A stretch of DNA of 64,000 nucleotides from WTGA01 sp965231865 (GCA_965231865.1 CBDDOJ010000002.1:1364001-1428000), one strand, 5' to 3'; shown: positions 36,572 to 44,922, counted from the first letter of the stretch. Translations and numbers: made by a program. Notes: a model not told the origin generated them from the sequence alone.

Positions 36572-36986
36572 TCTTTTCCTGAAGCCGTGTCAGGAGATAA
36601 CATGCTTCCTGAAAAAAGATCGGCACATCATTTATAACTTCCTGTGCCTTTTTTCTGTCATAGGTATGGTTGGCCGCGCCCCTGTTATGGCGGTATTCTC
36701 TCCACACAGAAAGTTCAGTCTGTACCAGAGACCGCTTGAATGCCTCTCGTATTACATCGTTGAATGACATTTCGTCAAACTCCGCAGGGTTGGCGGAAAC
36801 TGATTTCAGGTACCGTTTGAGCATCTTGAAAGAAAGTTCGTAGGTGAACTTAAAAGCCTGGATGACAGCGGCTCCCAGATGTCTTTTAAGGCGAGGGTCA
36901 CTTTTTGCCAGTTCGGAACCATACAAATCCAGTGCCTCCTCAAGCTGTGATATGGCATTTTGTAATGGCGAGTAGTCCAGGCTCAT
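36546..36986 (-). CDS. HEPN protein of a HEPN/MNT pair (HI0074 family)
   Basis: 146 residues, all-helical. It carries FKFTYELSFKMLKRYL near residue 46 and, near the C terminus, WREYRHNRGAANHTYDRKKA with an RX4H motif (Arg102, His107). This is the HI0074/PF08780 family, once called nucleotidyltransferase substrate-binding and now seen as the HEPN toxin of HEPN/MNT systems. In active systems the MNT partner AMPylates the HEPN tyrosine near the RX4HXY motif; here Tyr109 follows HT. The partner gene is truncated, so control of this protein is unclear. Confidence 0.78.
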   Translation of the reverse strand: MSLDYSPLQNAISQLEEALDLYGSELAKSDPRLKRHLGAAVIQAFKFTYELSFKMLKRYLKSVSANPAEFDEMSFNDVIREAFKRSLVQTELSVWREYRHNRGAANHTYDRKKAQEVINDVPIFFQEACYLLTRLQEKNETIDQPC

Positions 36987-37224
36987 TTTTCATCCCCTGT
37001 GCATGTTGGTATATACGCGAAAAAATCTGGATTCTTCACGACTGTAGCATGCACTGAAATTGGCTGTGTCATCTCAGTTCCCCTTTATTTTCCCCCACCT
37101 CCAGTCCGAAGTGCAACACCCGCCGCTATCCTGAAATGAGGGCGTAGCCCGAATGGAGGGATAGCGGCGTAGTATGGTGTCCCGGTTTCTTGTCATCGCG
37201 GCATTCCGCTTAGACCGCAGCGAA

Positions 37225-37663
37225 CATGGCGGTCGATAGTGTCATGGTGCTGAACATCTTGCGCTCCGCGACCCGGCCGATCTACAGCATGGAGAATAGC
37301 ACTGTTTCAGGTCAATTTCCTGGAAAACCGGCTCCGTATTTGCGGCACGGGGCAACGGTATCGAACGGACTGCTGGTGTCGATGGCTACGCTTGAGGCAA
37401 AGAGGGCAAACACCGATCGGGTCACCGCCAGGACCAGAGGCGCTACCAAACCGAACAACTCAGCATGCCGTTTTTATTTCCTCATATTCGCGGGTCTTTC
37501 GGGCATTGTTCCCCTGACAGGACCAGTGAGGATGCAGGAAACCATCCAAGAAACGGGCCAAGAGATCACCCAAAAAAATTCTTACTTTGTTATGTGAACA
37601 CTCTGATCTCACTCGAAAACCAGGGCGCCCCGTGTTGAGATTGCTCCAGATAGCGTGAAGCAT
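37225..37663 (+). repeat. Diverged ~0.4-kb direct repeat, copy 2
   Basis: This is the partner of 36079-36487 in the same orientation. It contains an open frame of 123 codons (37226-37597) that I do not recognise and do not call as a gene, because its homologue in copy 1 is broken and the end of the frame lacks family features. Confidence 0.65.
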
Positions 37664-37809
37664 TGCCTCGATAGCCTCAAAAAGACAGTGTCGTCATGTT
37701 GGACCGACGCGAGGTTACAGCCCTTTTGGGACGATGTTTTGGCAAAGGCCGCCGAAGTACTTGAGGGTGAAGGCAGGTCCGAACATTACTGATCCCAAAA
37801 TTGCCGCCC

Positions 37810-37831
37810 TGGGCTCATTTTCCGTTGGAAA
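37810..37831 (+). repeat. 22-bp perfect direct repeat, left copy
   Basis: tgggctcattttccgttggaaa occurs here and again at 38643-38664, with all 22 bases identical. The two copies bracket the Uma2 gene, 833 bp apart. They could be recombination or insertion scars. Confidence 0.85.
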
Positions 37832-37876
37832 ACTCTCTATTGATCAGGCTCATCTGCCTTTGGAAAATTCTGTATC

Positions 37877-37906
37877 TTGAGCCGGTCGGTGATACGGGGT
37901 TACACT
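37877..37906 (+). promoter_or_regulatory. Possible sigma-70 promoter for the Uma2 gene
   Basis: TTGAGC (37877-37882), an 18-bp spacer and TACACT (37901-37906), 38 bp before the start codon. A ggagaacagg ribosome-binding site lies between. It matches consensus only partly. Confidence 0.35.
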
Positions 37907-37943
37907 CGGTGTTTCCCCTCTTTATCACCTGGGAGAACAGGCC

Positions 37944-38531
37944 ATGGGCATGAAGGCGGCATCAGATGGAGCCACGCAATTACCCGAACCCGCAACCTAC
38001 CAGGACGTGCTCGATGCGCCGCCGCACAAGGTGGCCGAGATCATAGACGGCACACTGCACATGAACGCGCGGCCCGCACCCAGGCATGCCTGGGCGTCGA
38101 CAGGGCTTGGGGAATCCATTGGCCCTCCTTTCAACCGCGGCCGCGGCGGGCCGGGTGGCTGGTGGGTCGTCTTTGAGCCGGAGTTGCACCTGGGTGAGGA
38201 TATCCTGGTTCCCGATCTGGCGGGCTGGCGTCGGAAACGGATGCCGGACTATTCGGAGACGGCGTATTTCACCTTAGCGCCGGACTGTGTGTGCGAAGTC
38301 CTCTCGCCCTCAACCAGGGCGATGGATCAGGGGAGGAAGCGTGACATCTATGCCCGTGAAGGCGTTGCATACCTCTGGTTCGTTGATCCCGATGTGCGCA
38401 CGCTGGAGGCCTTTGAGTTGAGGGAGGGTCAATGGGTTTTGCTGAAGACCCTGACGAATAATGACTCCGTCTCGCTACCCCCCTTCGATGCGATCAGTTT
38501 CAGCCTGGGTGATCTGTGGCCGGATTCGTGA
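37944..38531 (+). CDS. Uma2-family (DUF820) endonuclease-like protein
   Basis: 195 residues. The restriction-endonuclease-like core shows VPDLAGWRRKRMP (catalytic Asp region), CVCEVLSPSTRAMDQGRKRDIYAREGVAYLWFVDP and a LEAFELREGQW strand, all hallmarks of Uma2/DUF820. The family is abundant in cyanobacteria and environmental bacteria. Most members lack a known role; nuclease activity is predicted from the PD-(D/E)xK fold. A perfect 22-bp direct repeat flanks it on both sides, suggesting it moved as a unit. Confidence 0.85.
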   Translation: MGMKAASDGATQLPEPATYQDVLDAPPHKVAEIIDGTLHMNARPAPRHAWASTGLGESIGPPFNRGRGGPGGWWVVFEPELHLGEDILVPDLAGWRRKRMPDYSETAYFTLAPDCVCEVLSPSTRAMDQGRKRDIYAREGVAYLWFVDPDVRTLEAFELREGQWVLLKTLTNNDSVSLPPFDAISFSLGDLWPDS

Positions 38532-38642
38532 TGCGGTTTGGTCTGATCGTGTTGATCTTGGTTGTTGGGTTGTCGACAAATAGTGCCGGCGCAGATATCA
38601 GCGCAACGGAACATTGGCCTTAATATGTGAACGGCCACATAT

Positions 38643-38664
38643 TGGGCTCATTTTCCGTTGGAAA
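38643..38664 (+). repeat. 22-bp perfect direct repeat, right copy
   Basis: Identical to 37810-37831 and located about 110 bp after the Uma2 stop, immediately before the HigB relic. Confidence 0.85.
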
Positions 38665-38707
38665 CTTGGGTACTTGCGGCGTGGGGCATGTCGTATTACA
38701 GTGCAGC

Positions 38708-38855
38708 GTGAGAATCAGGCACAAAGGGACTGCGGGCGTTGCACCGGGATGATCCCGTGCGGACCAGTGGAGTTCGAGCCTCCGGCAACTGGCGGGTGGT
38801 GTTCCGCTTTGAGTACGGGGAGGCCGTGGATGTGGACCTGATCGACGATCACTGA
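38708..38855 (+). pseudogene. HigB toxin relic (right copy)
   Basis: The N terminus reads IRHKG. After a one-base frame change it continues as LRALHRDD, jumps over about 50 missing residues to SGNWRVVFRFE, and ends EAVDVDLIDDH at TGA 38853-38855. The order and ends match HigB/RelE-type toxins, but the frameshift and internal deletion make it inactive. It precedes higA with the normal toxin-first arrangement. Confidence 0.68.
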
Positions 38856-38873
38856 CCGAACGGAGTACTGATC

Positions 38874-39167
38874 ATGAATAACATTGCAAGCGAGTGCGTC
38901 GGGCCGATGCGGAACCCGCCGCACCTGGGCGAACTGGTCCGCAATAGCATGGACGATGTGGGCTGGAATGTGACCGAGACGGCATCGCGGCTCGGTTGTG
39001 AGTGCGGTACGCTGTGGTGCCTGTTGAACGGTACGGCGGGTGTATCGGTGGACATGGCGCTGGCGCTGGAGGACATTGGCTGGGGCACCGCCGACCACTG
39101 GATGCGGATGCAGGCGAGCTACGAGCTTGCGCAGGTACGACACGAACGGGCAGCTACGGCCCTTTGA
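38874..39167 (+). CDS. higA: HigA-like antitoxin (XRE/VapI family)
   Basis: 97 residues. A lambda-repressor-like HTH (about residues 20-75) shows HLGELVRNSMDDVGWNVTETASRLG, LWCLLNGTAGVSVDMALALED and the WMRMQASYELAQVRH tail typical of HigA. The C terminus is slightly short and may be frameshifted near 39165, since another frame continues for about 20 codons. Its toxin partner is broken, so it may be an orphan repressor or decaying. A more damaged copy lies at 25.2 kb. Confidence 0.75.
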   Translation: MNNIASECVGPMRNPPHLGELVRNSMDDVGWNVTETASRLGCECGTLWCLLNGTAGVSVDMALALEDIGWGTADHWMRMQASYELAQVRHERAATAL

Positions 39168-39287
39168 ACGGCTCAACGTCGATCCCGACCCCGGCCGAAA
39201 TGTTGCCATAAGCCGTACACCCTGATCGCACTTGATTTTTCATGGTACCCTCCGCCGGGTGATTCAGGTTAATCCTATTATTTTCCA

Positions 39288-41219
39288 GTGACCATTGAGT
39301 TGAATGCCCACCCTCTGGACCCTTTAGACGCCGATGAACTGGCTTTGGCCGCCCGGATACTCCGCGATCAGGTAGCTTCAGGTTCCAGGGTTCTGTTCGA
39401 ACAGATCAGGCTGCTTGAACCCGACAAATCCGTCGTGAGGAATTTCACGCCGGGACAATCCATCCAGCGCAGGGCATTTGCGGTCATGCTGGACCGGGAC
39501 CGGGGACAGGTCTTTGAAGGAACCGTCGATCTTTCTTCGGAAAAAATAGAATCATGGAGACATCGCCCCGATGTGCAGATCTGTGTGACCCATGAAGAGT
39601 GCGAGGAGTTCTCCGGGGTGGTCAAACAGCACCCTGAATTTCTCCGGGGACTGGCCCTGCGGGGAATAGAAAACCCGGACCAGGTCCGGGTGGAATTTTT
39701 TCCAATGAGCAATTTTCCCTCGACCGAAGAGCGGCACCTGCGTCTGTCGCGGGCCCACTGCTTTTTTGTGGAAAATCCAGGGGACAATCCGCATGTGCGC
39801 CCGATTGAAGGGCTGGTTCCGGTCATTGACCTCAATGCCATGCGGGTGTTGAGAATCGAAGACTATGGAGTGGTCCCGGTCCCCGCCGACAGGGGCAATT
39901 ACCGCGTGGACCAGATGGATGGAACCAGGAAGCCGCTGGCAGCCTTGCAGATTACCCAGCCCGATGGCCCGGATTTTGAGGTGGACAACTGGAAAGTGAC
40001 CTGGCAGAACTGGAGCTTCCGGGTCGGATTTACCCCCAGGGAAGGTTTGGTTCTCCATACCCTTTCCTATCGGCATGAGGGAACCGACCGCCCGGTGGTT
40101 TACCGGGCTTCCCTGAGCGAGTTGGTGGTGCCCTATGGAGAGGTGGCCGGGGACCACTACATGAACCATTCCTTTGACCTTGGGGAAGGGGTGTTTGGTT
40201 TGTCCGTGAACTCGCTCCGGCTCGGGTGCGATTGTCTTGGGGAAATCCACTATTTTGATGTGGACCTGGTCAATGGCCATGGCGAGGTGGTGCATTTTCC
40301 GAATGCGATTTGCATGCATGAGGAAGACTACGGGATTTTATGGAAACATACCGACCCCGGTATGAATCACTCGGAGGCCCGGCGTTCCAGGCGACTCGTG
40401 GTCTCTTCGTTTTTCACCATTGGCAACTATGATTACGGCATCTTCTGGTATTTGTACCTGGACGGTACCGTGGAGTTTGAAGCCAAGCTGACCGGGATGT
40501 TGTATACCCGTGCCCTGAAAGACGGGGAAATCTCACCGTATGGGACGGTGGTTGCCCCTGGTCTTTCCGGCATGATTCACGAACACTACTTCAATGTCCG
40601 GCTGGATATGAGCGTGGATGGGGATGAAAACACGGTGGTCGAGGTGGAAGCGGAACGGGTACCCCCTGGCCGGGACAATCCTTTTGGAAATGCCCATTGC
40701 CTCCGGGAAACGGTCATTGAGAACGAGTCCCGGTCGGGACGCGATACCCAGGCGGGCAGCGGGAGATACTGGAAAGTGATCAACCGGTCCAGGAAGAACC
40801 GGCTGGGCTGGAATCCGGGATACCGACTGGTTCCCGGATCAAGTGTCCGGCCCATGCATCAGCCCAATTCGCATTTCATGCGCCGGGCCGGTTTCGTCGA
40901 ACACAATCTCTGGGTCACCGCATTTTCTCCCGAAGAGATTCATGCGCCGGGAAACTATGTCAATCAGGGCGAGAACGGGCCGGGTATTACACAGTGGGTC
41001 AAACAGAACAGAAATCTTGTGGATACCGACATTGTGCTGTGGCATACGCTGGGGGTCCTGCACATGCCACGGCCGGAAGACTATCCGGTGATGCCCGTGG
41101 AATACACGGGGTTCATGTTGAAGCCCGAGGGTTTTTTCGAGAATAATCCGGCACTGGACCTGGCACCGCCGGAATGTCATGTCGGCCAGGAAAATCACCG
41201 AAGCGGAAAAAGAAAATGA
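39288..41219 (+). CDS. Copper-containing primary amine oxidase
   Basis: 643 residues from a GTG start, close to Arthrobacter globiformis phenylethylamine oxidase in length and numbering. The TPQ cofactor precursor is Tyr381 in TIGNYDY, the catalytic base Asp297 is in SFDLGE, and the copper ligands are His431 and His433 (HEH) and His592 (VLHMPRPEDYP). It oxidises primary amines to aldehydes with release of ammonia and hydrogen peroxide. No signal peptide is visible, so a cytoplasmic location is likely. It is coupled by ATGA overlap to an aminotransferase. Substrate (tyramine, phenylethylamine or other) is not determined. Confidence 0.92.
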   Translation: MTIELNAHPLDPLDADELALAARILRDQVASGSRVLFEQIRLLEPDKSVVRNFTPGQSIQRRAFAVMLDRDRGQVFEGTVDLSSEKIESWRHRPDVQICVTHEECEEFSGVVKQHPEFLRGLALRGIENPDQVRVEFFPMSNFPSTEERHLRLSRAHCFFVENPGDNPHVRPIEGLVPVIDLNAMRVLRIEDYGVVPVPADRGNYRVDQMDGTRKPLAALQITQPDGPDFEVDNWKVTWQNWSFRVGFTPREGLVLHTLSYRHEGTDRPVVYRASLSELVVPYGEVAGDHYMNHSFDLGEGVFGLSVNSLRLGCDCLGEIHYFDVDLVNGHGEVVHFPNAICMHEEDYGILWKHTDPGMNHSEARRSRRLVVSSFFTIGNYDYGIFWYLYLDGTVEFEAKLTGMLYTRALKDGEISPYGTVVAPGLSGMIHEHYFNVRLDMSVDGDENTVVEVEAERVPPGRDNPFGNAHCLRETVIENESRSGRDTQAGSGRYWKVINRSRKNRLGWNPGYRLVPGSSVRPMHQPNSHFMRRAGFVEHNLWVTAFSPEEIHAPGNYVNQGENGPGITQWVKQNRNLVDTDIVLWHTLGVLHMPRPEDYPVMPVEYTGFMLKPEGFFENNPALDLAPPECHVGQENHRSGKRK

Positions 41220-42160
41220 ACATGAATCCTCACCGGATCGTTTATGTGAATGGGCACATGGTTGCCGAAGAGGAAGCCACCATTTCGATCCGGGATACGG
41301 GTTTCGTTTATGGCGATTGCGTGTTTGATTCGTTGCGTACATTCAATGGAAAACCGTTCCGGTTGCAGGCGCACATCGACCGGCTCTACCAAAGCCTGGA
41401 ATATGCCCGGATTGATTGTGGAATCCCGCCGGACGAGATGGCCCGGTTGACGGAAGAGGTGATCGGGTTGAATTTGCCGGCGTTGCGACCCGGGGAAGAT
41501 TACTGGGTGACCCAGCGGATATCCACTGGCCTGCAGCAGCTGGATGGAGAACCACGACCAAAAGCCCCCACGGTGATTATCGAATGTATCCCGCTGCCGC
41601 TGCGTGCCCGGGCGAAGTATTTTCGGGATGGAATTGATGTCGTGGTCCCGGAACGGGTCCGGATTCCGCCCGCGGCGCTGTCCCCCAATGTCAAGAGCAA
41701 CAATTACCTGAACATGATGCTGGCGCAAAGGGAGGTGCAGCAGGACCATCCAGGGGCCTGGGCCCTGATGCGTGATATCCATGGCAATCTGGCCGAAGGG
41801 GCCGGCTGCAATTTTTTCATGGTTTCGGACGGGGTGGTTTATACCCCTGCCCGTGAATTTGTCCTCGCCGGGGTCAGCCGCCAGGTCGTCATCGAGTTAT
41901 GCGAAAAGAACGGAATAGCGATTCGGGAAGCCGATATTTCCATTGATTTTGCGCTGAATGGGCAGGAGGCATTCCTGACTTCCACCAGTCTGTGCGCCTG
42001 TCCGATCAACCAACTGAATGGGCATCGCTTGTCCGGCGGTGCGCCGGGCCCCGTGACCGGAAAGATCATGCACGGATTTGCGGACCTCGTTGAGTTCGAC
42101 TATGTGGATCAGTATCGGTCGTTCCTGGGCGACGACACCGAAGGGTCCACGGGCCTGTGA
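41216..42160 (+). CDS. Class IV PLP aminotransferase (BCAT/DAAT/ADCL fold)
   Basis: 314 residues from ATG 41216, which overlaps the amine oxidase stop. The fold-IV signature is VKSNNYLNMMLAQREVQ with the PLP lysine in NVKSNN. Other family features are the RDTGFVYGDCVFDSLRTF start, EGAGCNFFMV and FLTSTSLCACPI. It could be a branched-chain aminotransferase, D-amino acid transaminase or an (R)-amine transaminase. Tight coupling with an amine oxidase favours amine or amino-acid catabolism, but this is inference. Confidence 0.85.
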   Translation: MNMNPHRIVYVNGHMVAEEEATISIRDTGFVYGDCVFDSLRTFNGKPFRLQAHIDRLYQSLEYARIDCGIPPDEMARLTEEVIGLNLPALRPGEDYWVTQRISTGLQQLDGEPRPKAPTVIIECIPLPLRARAKYFRDGIDVVVPERVRIPPAALSPNVKSNNYLNMMLAQREVQQDHPGAWALMRDIHGNLAEGAGCNFFMVSDGVVYTPAREFVLAGVSRQVVIELCEKNGIAIREADISIDFALNGQEAFLTSTSLCACPINQLNGHRLSGGAPGPVTGKIMHGFADLVEFDYVDQYRSFLGDDTEGSTGL

Positions 42161-42689
42161 TCGGAAAACAGGCTCTGGGCCTGATCGAGTCATTGGCGTC
42201 AGGAATGGCGCACATGAACAGGCAAATCTTCGCCCGGTCACCCCTCGACAATATATTAGGCGCCCGACACAAACTTGTTTGTGTATTACAAAATCAATTT
42301 CCATCATACACAAGCAAGTTTGTGTCGGATACAGCAAACACAAAACTGCAACAGGGGATAGTCCATCAGGGTAATTTCATCCTTAAAGCCGGAGTTGTAT
42401 TGCAACAAGGATTTAAAGAACCATTTGCTGGTCAGGGCAGAACGGAGGCAGGCGGGGGTCAGGGTATGTGACGAATCCGGGTCATCGACCCGAATTAAAA
42501 GGGCCTGTTGGTCGTCCCGGGTGAGGTGGAGCACCGCGAGGCCGAGGTCGGTCAAATCAAAAAAGAGGGGGTCGGGCTGCTCAGGTCGGAGAGAGGACGG
42601 TGTTTTGACGGTGCATCATGAAATGTCGGTGGGCTGGCATCCTCACCGAGGATGGTGTCTCGCTGGTAATGATTGGCGGCTTCAATGAC
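42161..42689. other. Non-coding or decayed stretch with palindromic element
   Basis: No gene I can support. It contains the long inverted repeat at 42264-42328. A minus-strand open frame at 42304-42555 beginning MTDLGLAVLHLTRDD reads like a gene fragment, but I do not recognise it. The stretch continues into the broken RES toxin. Confidence 0.5.
42264..42328. repeat. 23-bp inverted repeat with nested palindrome
   Basis: Arms 42264-42286 and 42306-42328 pair with one mismatch around a 19-nt A/T-rich spacer. The left arm contains a perfect palindrome, ACACAAAC-tt-GTTTGTGT (42267-42284); the right arm is the same but for one base. It could be a bidirectional terminator, a tandem operator for a palindrome-binding regulator, or the end of a small non-autonomous element. 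Confidence 0.75.
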
Positions 42690-42833
42690 TCAATGGCCGC
42701 GGTTCCAGGCACCGTCCGGGGTATCGCAGAAACAGCGGGTCAGCTCACCGGCTGCATTCCATCGGCCAGGGGACTGGGATGAATCCTCATGCAAACAGGG
42801 AAAGCGGGGACCGGCGTGCCCGAAAGCGATCAT
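42690..42833 (-). pseudogene. RES-domain toxin, truncated
   Basis: ATG 42833 overlaps the upstream antitoxin stop (ATGA). The 47 codons begin MIAFGHAGPRFP and contain the RES-family segment SPGRWNAAGE followed by DTPDGAWN, then hit TGA at 42690-42692. RES toxins (NAD-degrading, about 150-220 residues) have an Arg, Glu and Ser active site, most of which is lost here. No continuation is clear downstream. The start arrangement matches Xre-RES operons exactly. Confidence 0.65.
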
Positions 42834-43210
42834 GTGGCCGGTGATGTCCTGAGGGTACTGGCAAGTTTCTGTACCCGAAGCGGTCCCTCGTCATCCGGCG
42901 TCCAGTGTTCGCCCAGGGCCTGGGCCGGGGTATAGTCATCCAGCTGCTCCCGGGGTCGCTCGAACCAGCGCCGAACTCCGATGTCGTTGTACGCTCCAGC
43001 CAGATTGCCGACTACCAAGGCAAGGAAATGAAGACGGCTTGCGACCGTGTCGGGCGTGGAGCGGCTGCCTGACAGGTAATGTCGAGCACTGGATGGGGAG
43101 ATGTCCAGGAGACGGGTCAGCAGGTCCAGTCCCAGGACATCCTGCAGGATGGGCCACTCATGTTCCGGGGCGGGGGACTGGTCCAGGGCTTTGCTGATCT
43201 TTTTCAGCAC
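42830..43210 (-). CDS. Xre/MbcA/ParS-type antitoxin of a RES toxin
   Basis: 126 residues from GTG 43210. The LLTRLLDISPSSARHYLSGSRSTPD helix-turn-helix, LHFLALVVGNLAGAYND and the toxin-binding RRWFERPREQLDDYTPAQAL (DUF2384) are all present, and the end SPAT is family-typical. The frame continues upstream without a better start, so the N terminus may be slightly truncated. It overlaps the broken RES toxin start by 4 bp. Without a working toxin it is probably a relic or a stand-alone repressor. Confidence 0.75.
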   Translation of the reverse strand: MLKKISKALDQSPAPEHEWPILQDVLGLDLLTRLLDISPSSARHYLSGSRSTPDTVASRLHFLALVVGNLAGAYNDIGVRRWFERPREQLDDYTPAQALGEHWTPDDEGPLRVQKLASTLRTSPAT

Positions 43211-43650
43211 ATCGGAAAACCGGGTTGGGTCGGAGTCCTGCAGGCGATTGAGTTCGCACGAAATGTATGGCCGATGCCGGCTTTGGTCATACCGGTTTGA
43301 AGTCCCTGCACGGCCGTGTCGTCCAGGCAGGTAATCTGCCGGGGCAGCAGGCCCATCGCGTCGGCCCGGCTCAATGCTTCGATTGCCGCAGATGCAAGCC
43401 CCGGTTCATCGAATGGACTGCAAATGGAATGAATATGAAGTTTGCTCATAATCCAGATACTGTCCAGTCACCTGGCCTGGGTCAACGGCGGTCTGATTGT
43501 CTGCACGGAACCCATGATCTGTCGGACTTCCACCGGCTGCACTCATACCCATTCCCCGGGCGCACGACAATTCACTGGTGACAAATCGGACAGTTCTATT
43601 TGCTCCTGACAGGGTCTATACTCCCAGTCCCGGTTTATATTCCCAATCCC
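43211..43650. other. Intergenic or decayed region before the CinA-like gene
   Basis: An 81-codon minus-strand frame (43204-43449) overlaps the antitoxin start and has no recognised motif; it may be remnant leader sequence. The promoter of the CinA-like gene should lie in the last 150 bases. The frame of that gene extends to 43600, but family similarity begins at 43651. Confidence 0.4.
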
Positions 43651-44922
43651 ATGAACATCGAGATTCTCTGTACTGGAGACGAAATCCTTTCCGGCAAAAC
43701 CATCAACACCAACTACAGTTACATTGCCCGTCGACTGAGTGAGACCGGGTTTTCGGTTTTCCGGGGGACCGTGGTCGGGGATGACCGCGAAGATCTTGTT
43801 CGTGCGTTTCAGCAGGCATCGGAAAGGGCGGATGTGGTCATTGTGAACGGGGGGCTCGGCCCCACGGTGGATGATTTGTCCCAGGAAGTGGCCGCAACTG
43901 CGGCCGGGGTCAGGCTGGTGCTCCACCAGGAGTGGCTGGACCAGATTGCGAACTGGTATCGGGCCCGGGGAAGAACCATGCCGCCGAACAACCACAAGCA
44001 GGCCATGTTGCCCGAGGGAGCCGAATTCATTGACAATCCGGTGGGCACAGCCTGTGGATTTGCATTGACCATCCATTCTGCCCGGTTCTTTTTCACACCC
44101 GGGATTCCATTCGAACTCAAGCGCATGCTTGAAGAGCAGATTCTGCCCCGATTGCAGGACATGCGCGGCACCCTGGTGGCCACCCGGGTCAAACGCTTCC
44201 ATACCTTCGGGATCGGGGAGTCCCGGGCGGACCAGTTGCTGGATGGAGTGGAAGAACTGGCTCCCGGGGGCATGGTAAAGCTGGGATTTCAGTCCCACTT
44301 CCCCCAGCTCGAGATCAAGTTAGTCGCCAACGCAGGCAGCGAAAAGGAGCTGGATCAAATCCTGTCGCCGGTGGAAACGGTGGTGAGGAAGCGGTTACAT
44401 CCTTTCGTTGTGGCGGAAAACGGGGATACGCTGGAAGGAACCATCATCCAGAATCTGAAAAGCCAGGGAGCGAATCTTTCGGTACTGGAGATGGATACCG
44501 GCGGAATGATTACCGGGAGACTGATCCGTGCAGCCGACACCGAAGCACGGATACGGCGGGGATTGATTTCGGTGGACGGCGAGGAGATCACGCGAACGCT
44601 GGAATTGACCCCTCCTGGCGGTTTCAGGGCAGAGAAACATTTTGCCGCGACATGTGCCGATGCGCTGAGAAGGCAGACCGGCTCCACGTACGCACTGGCG
44701 GCGCTGGTGAACCTGTCCGAAACCGGGCCGGACAATCGCCCCTGTGCTCACATTTATTTCGGATTGTCCGGCGAGTCGGCGGGCACGTTCCATCGGGAAG
44801 CGACGTTGCCCGGTAGAAAAGACTGGGTATTGCGGGGCGCCACTGAAATGGGATTGGACTATCTTCGCAGACACCTTCTGGACCTTCCCGTCAATCAACG
44901 GAATGACTTTGAACAGCATTGA
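43651..44922 (+). CDS. CinA-like protein with degenerate PncC domain
   Basis: 423 residues. The N-terminal MoaB/MogA-like domain (MNIEILCTGDEILSG, NGGLGPTVDDLSQE, TPGIPFELKRM) is canonical. The C-terminal domain (about 257-423) occupies the place of the NMN deamidase PncC, but its ESCTGG active-site motif reads EMDTGG (280-285). The nucleophilic Ser and the Cys are thus missing. This resembles the inactive YfaY-type CinA proteins of E. coli. The N-terminal domain may retain ADP-ribose pyrophosphatase activity. The gene is followed 78 bp later by a ChaC-like gene. Confidence 0.87.
   Translation: MNIEILCTGDEILSGKTINTNYSYIARRLSETGFSVFRGTVVGDDREDLVRAFQQASERADVVIVNGGLGPTVDDLSQEVAATAAGVRLVLHQEWLDQIANWYRARGRTMPPNNHKQAMLPEGAEFIDNPVGTACGFALTIHSARFFFTPGIPFELKRMLEEQILPRLQDMRGTLVATRVKRFHTFGIGESRADQLLDGVEELAPGGMVKLGFQSHFPQLEIKLVANAGSEKELDQILSPVETVVRKRLHPFVVAENGDTLEGTIIQNLKSQGANLSVLEMDTGGMITGRLIRAADTEARIRRGLISVDGEEITRTLELTPPGGFRAEKHFAATCADALRRQTGSTYALAALVNLSETGPDNRPCAHIYFGLSGESAGTFHREATLPGRKDWVLRGATEMGLDYLRRHLLDLPVNQRNDFEQH

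Larger units (their letters stand above)
36987..37943. other. Relic-rich intergenic region with repeat copy 2
   Basis: No gene I can support. It contains repeat copy 2 (37225-37663), then about 150 bp that translates in part as a PFWDDVLAKAAEVLEGEG-like scrap ending in TGA near 37790. The left 22-bp repeat (37810) and a promoter-like pair ahead of the Uma2 gene follow. Confidence 0.45.

Noticed and set aside
42395..42688. 97-codon plus-strand frame
   Set aside because: Lies opposite the RES relic region, has no recognised motif and no good ribosome-binding site.
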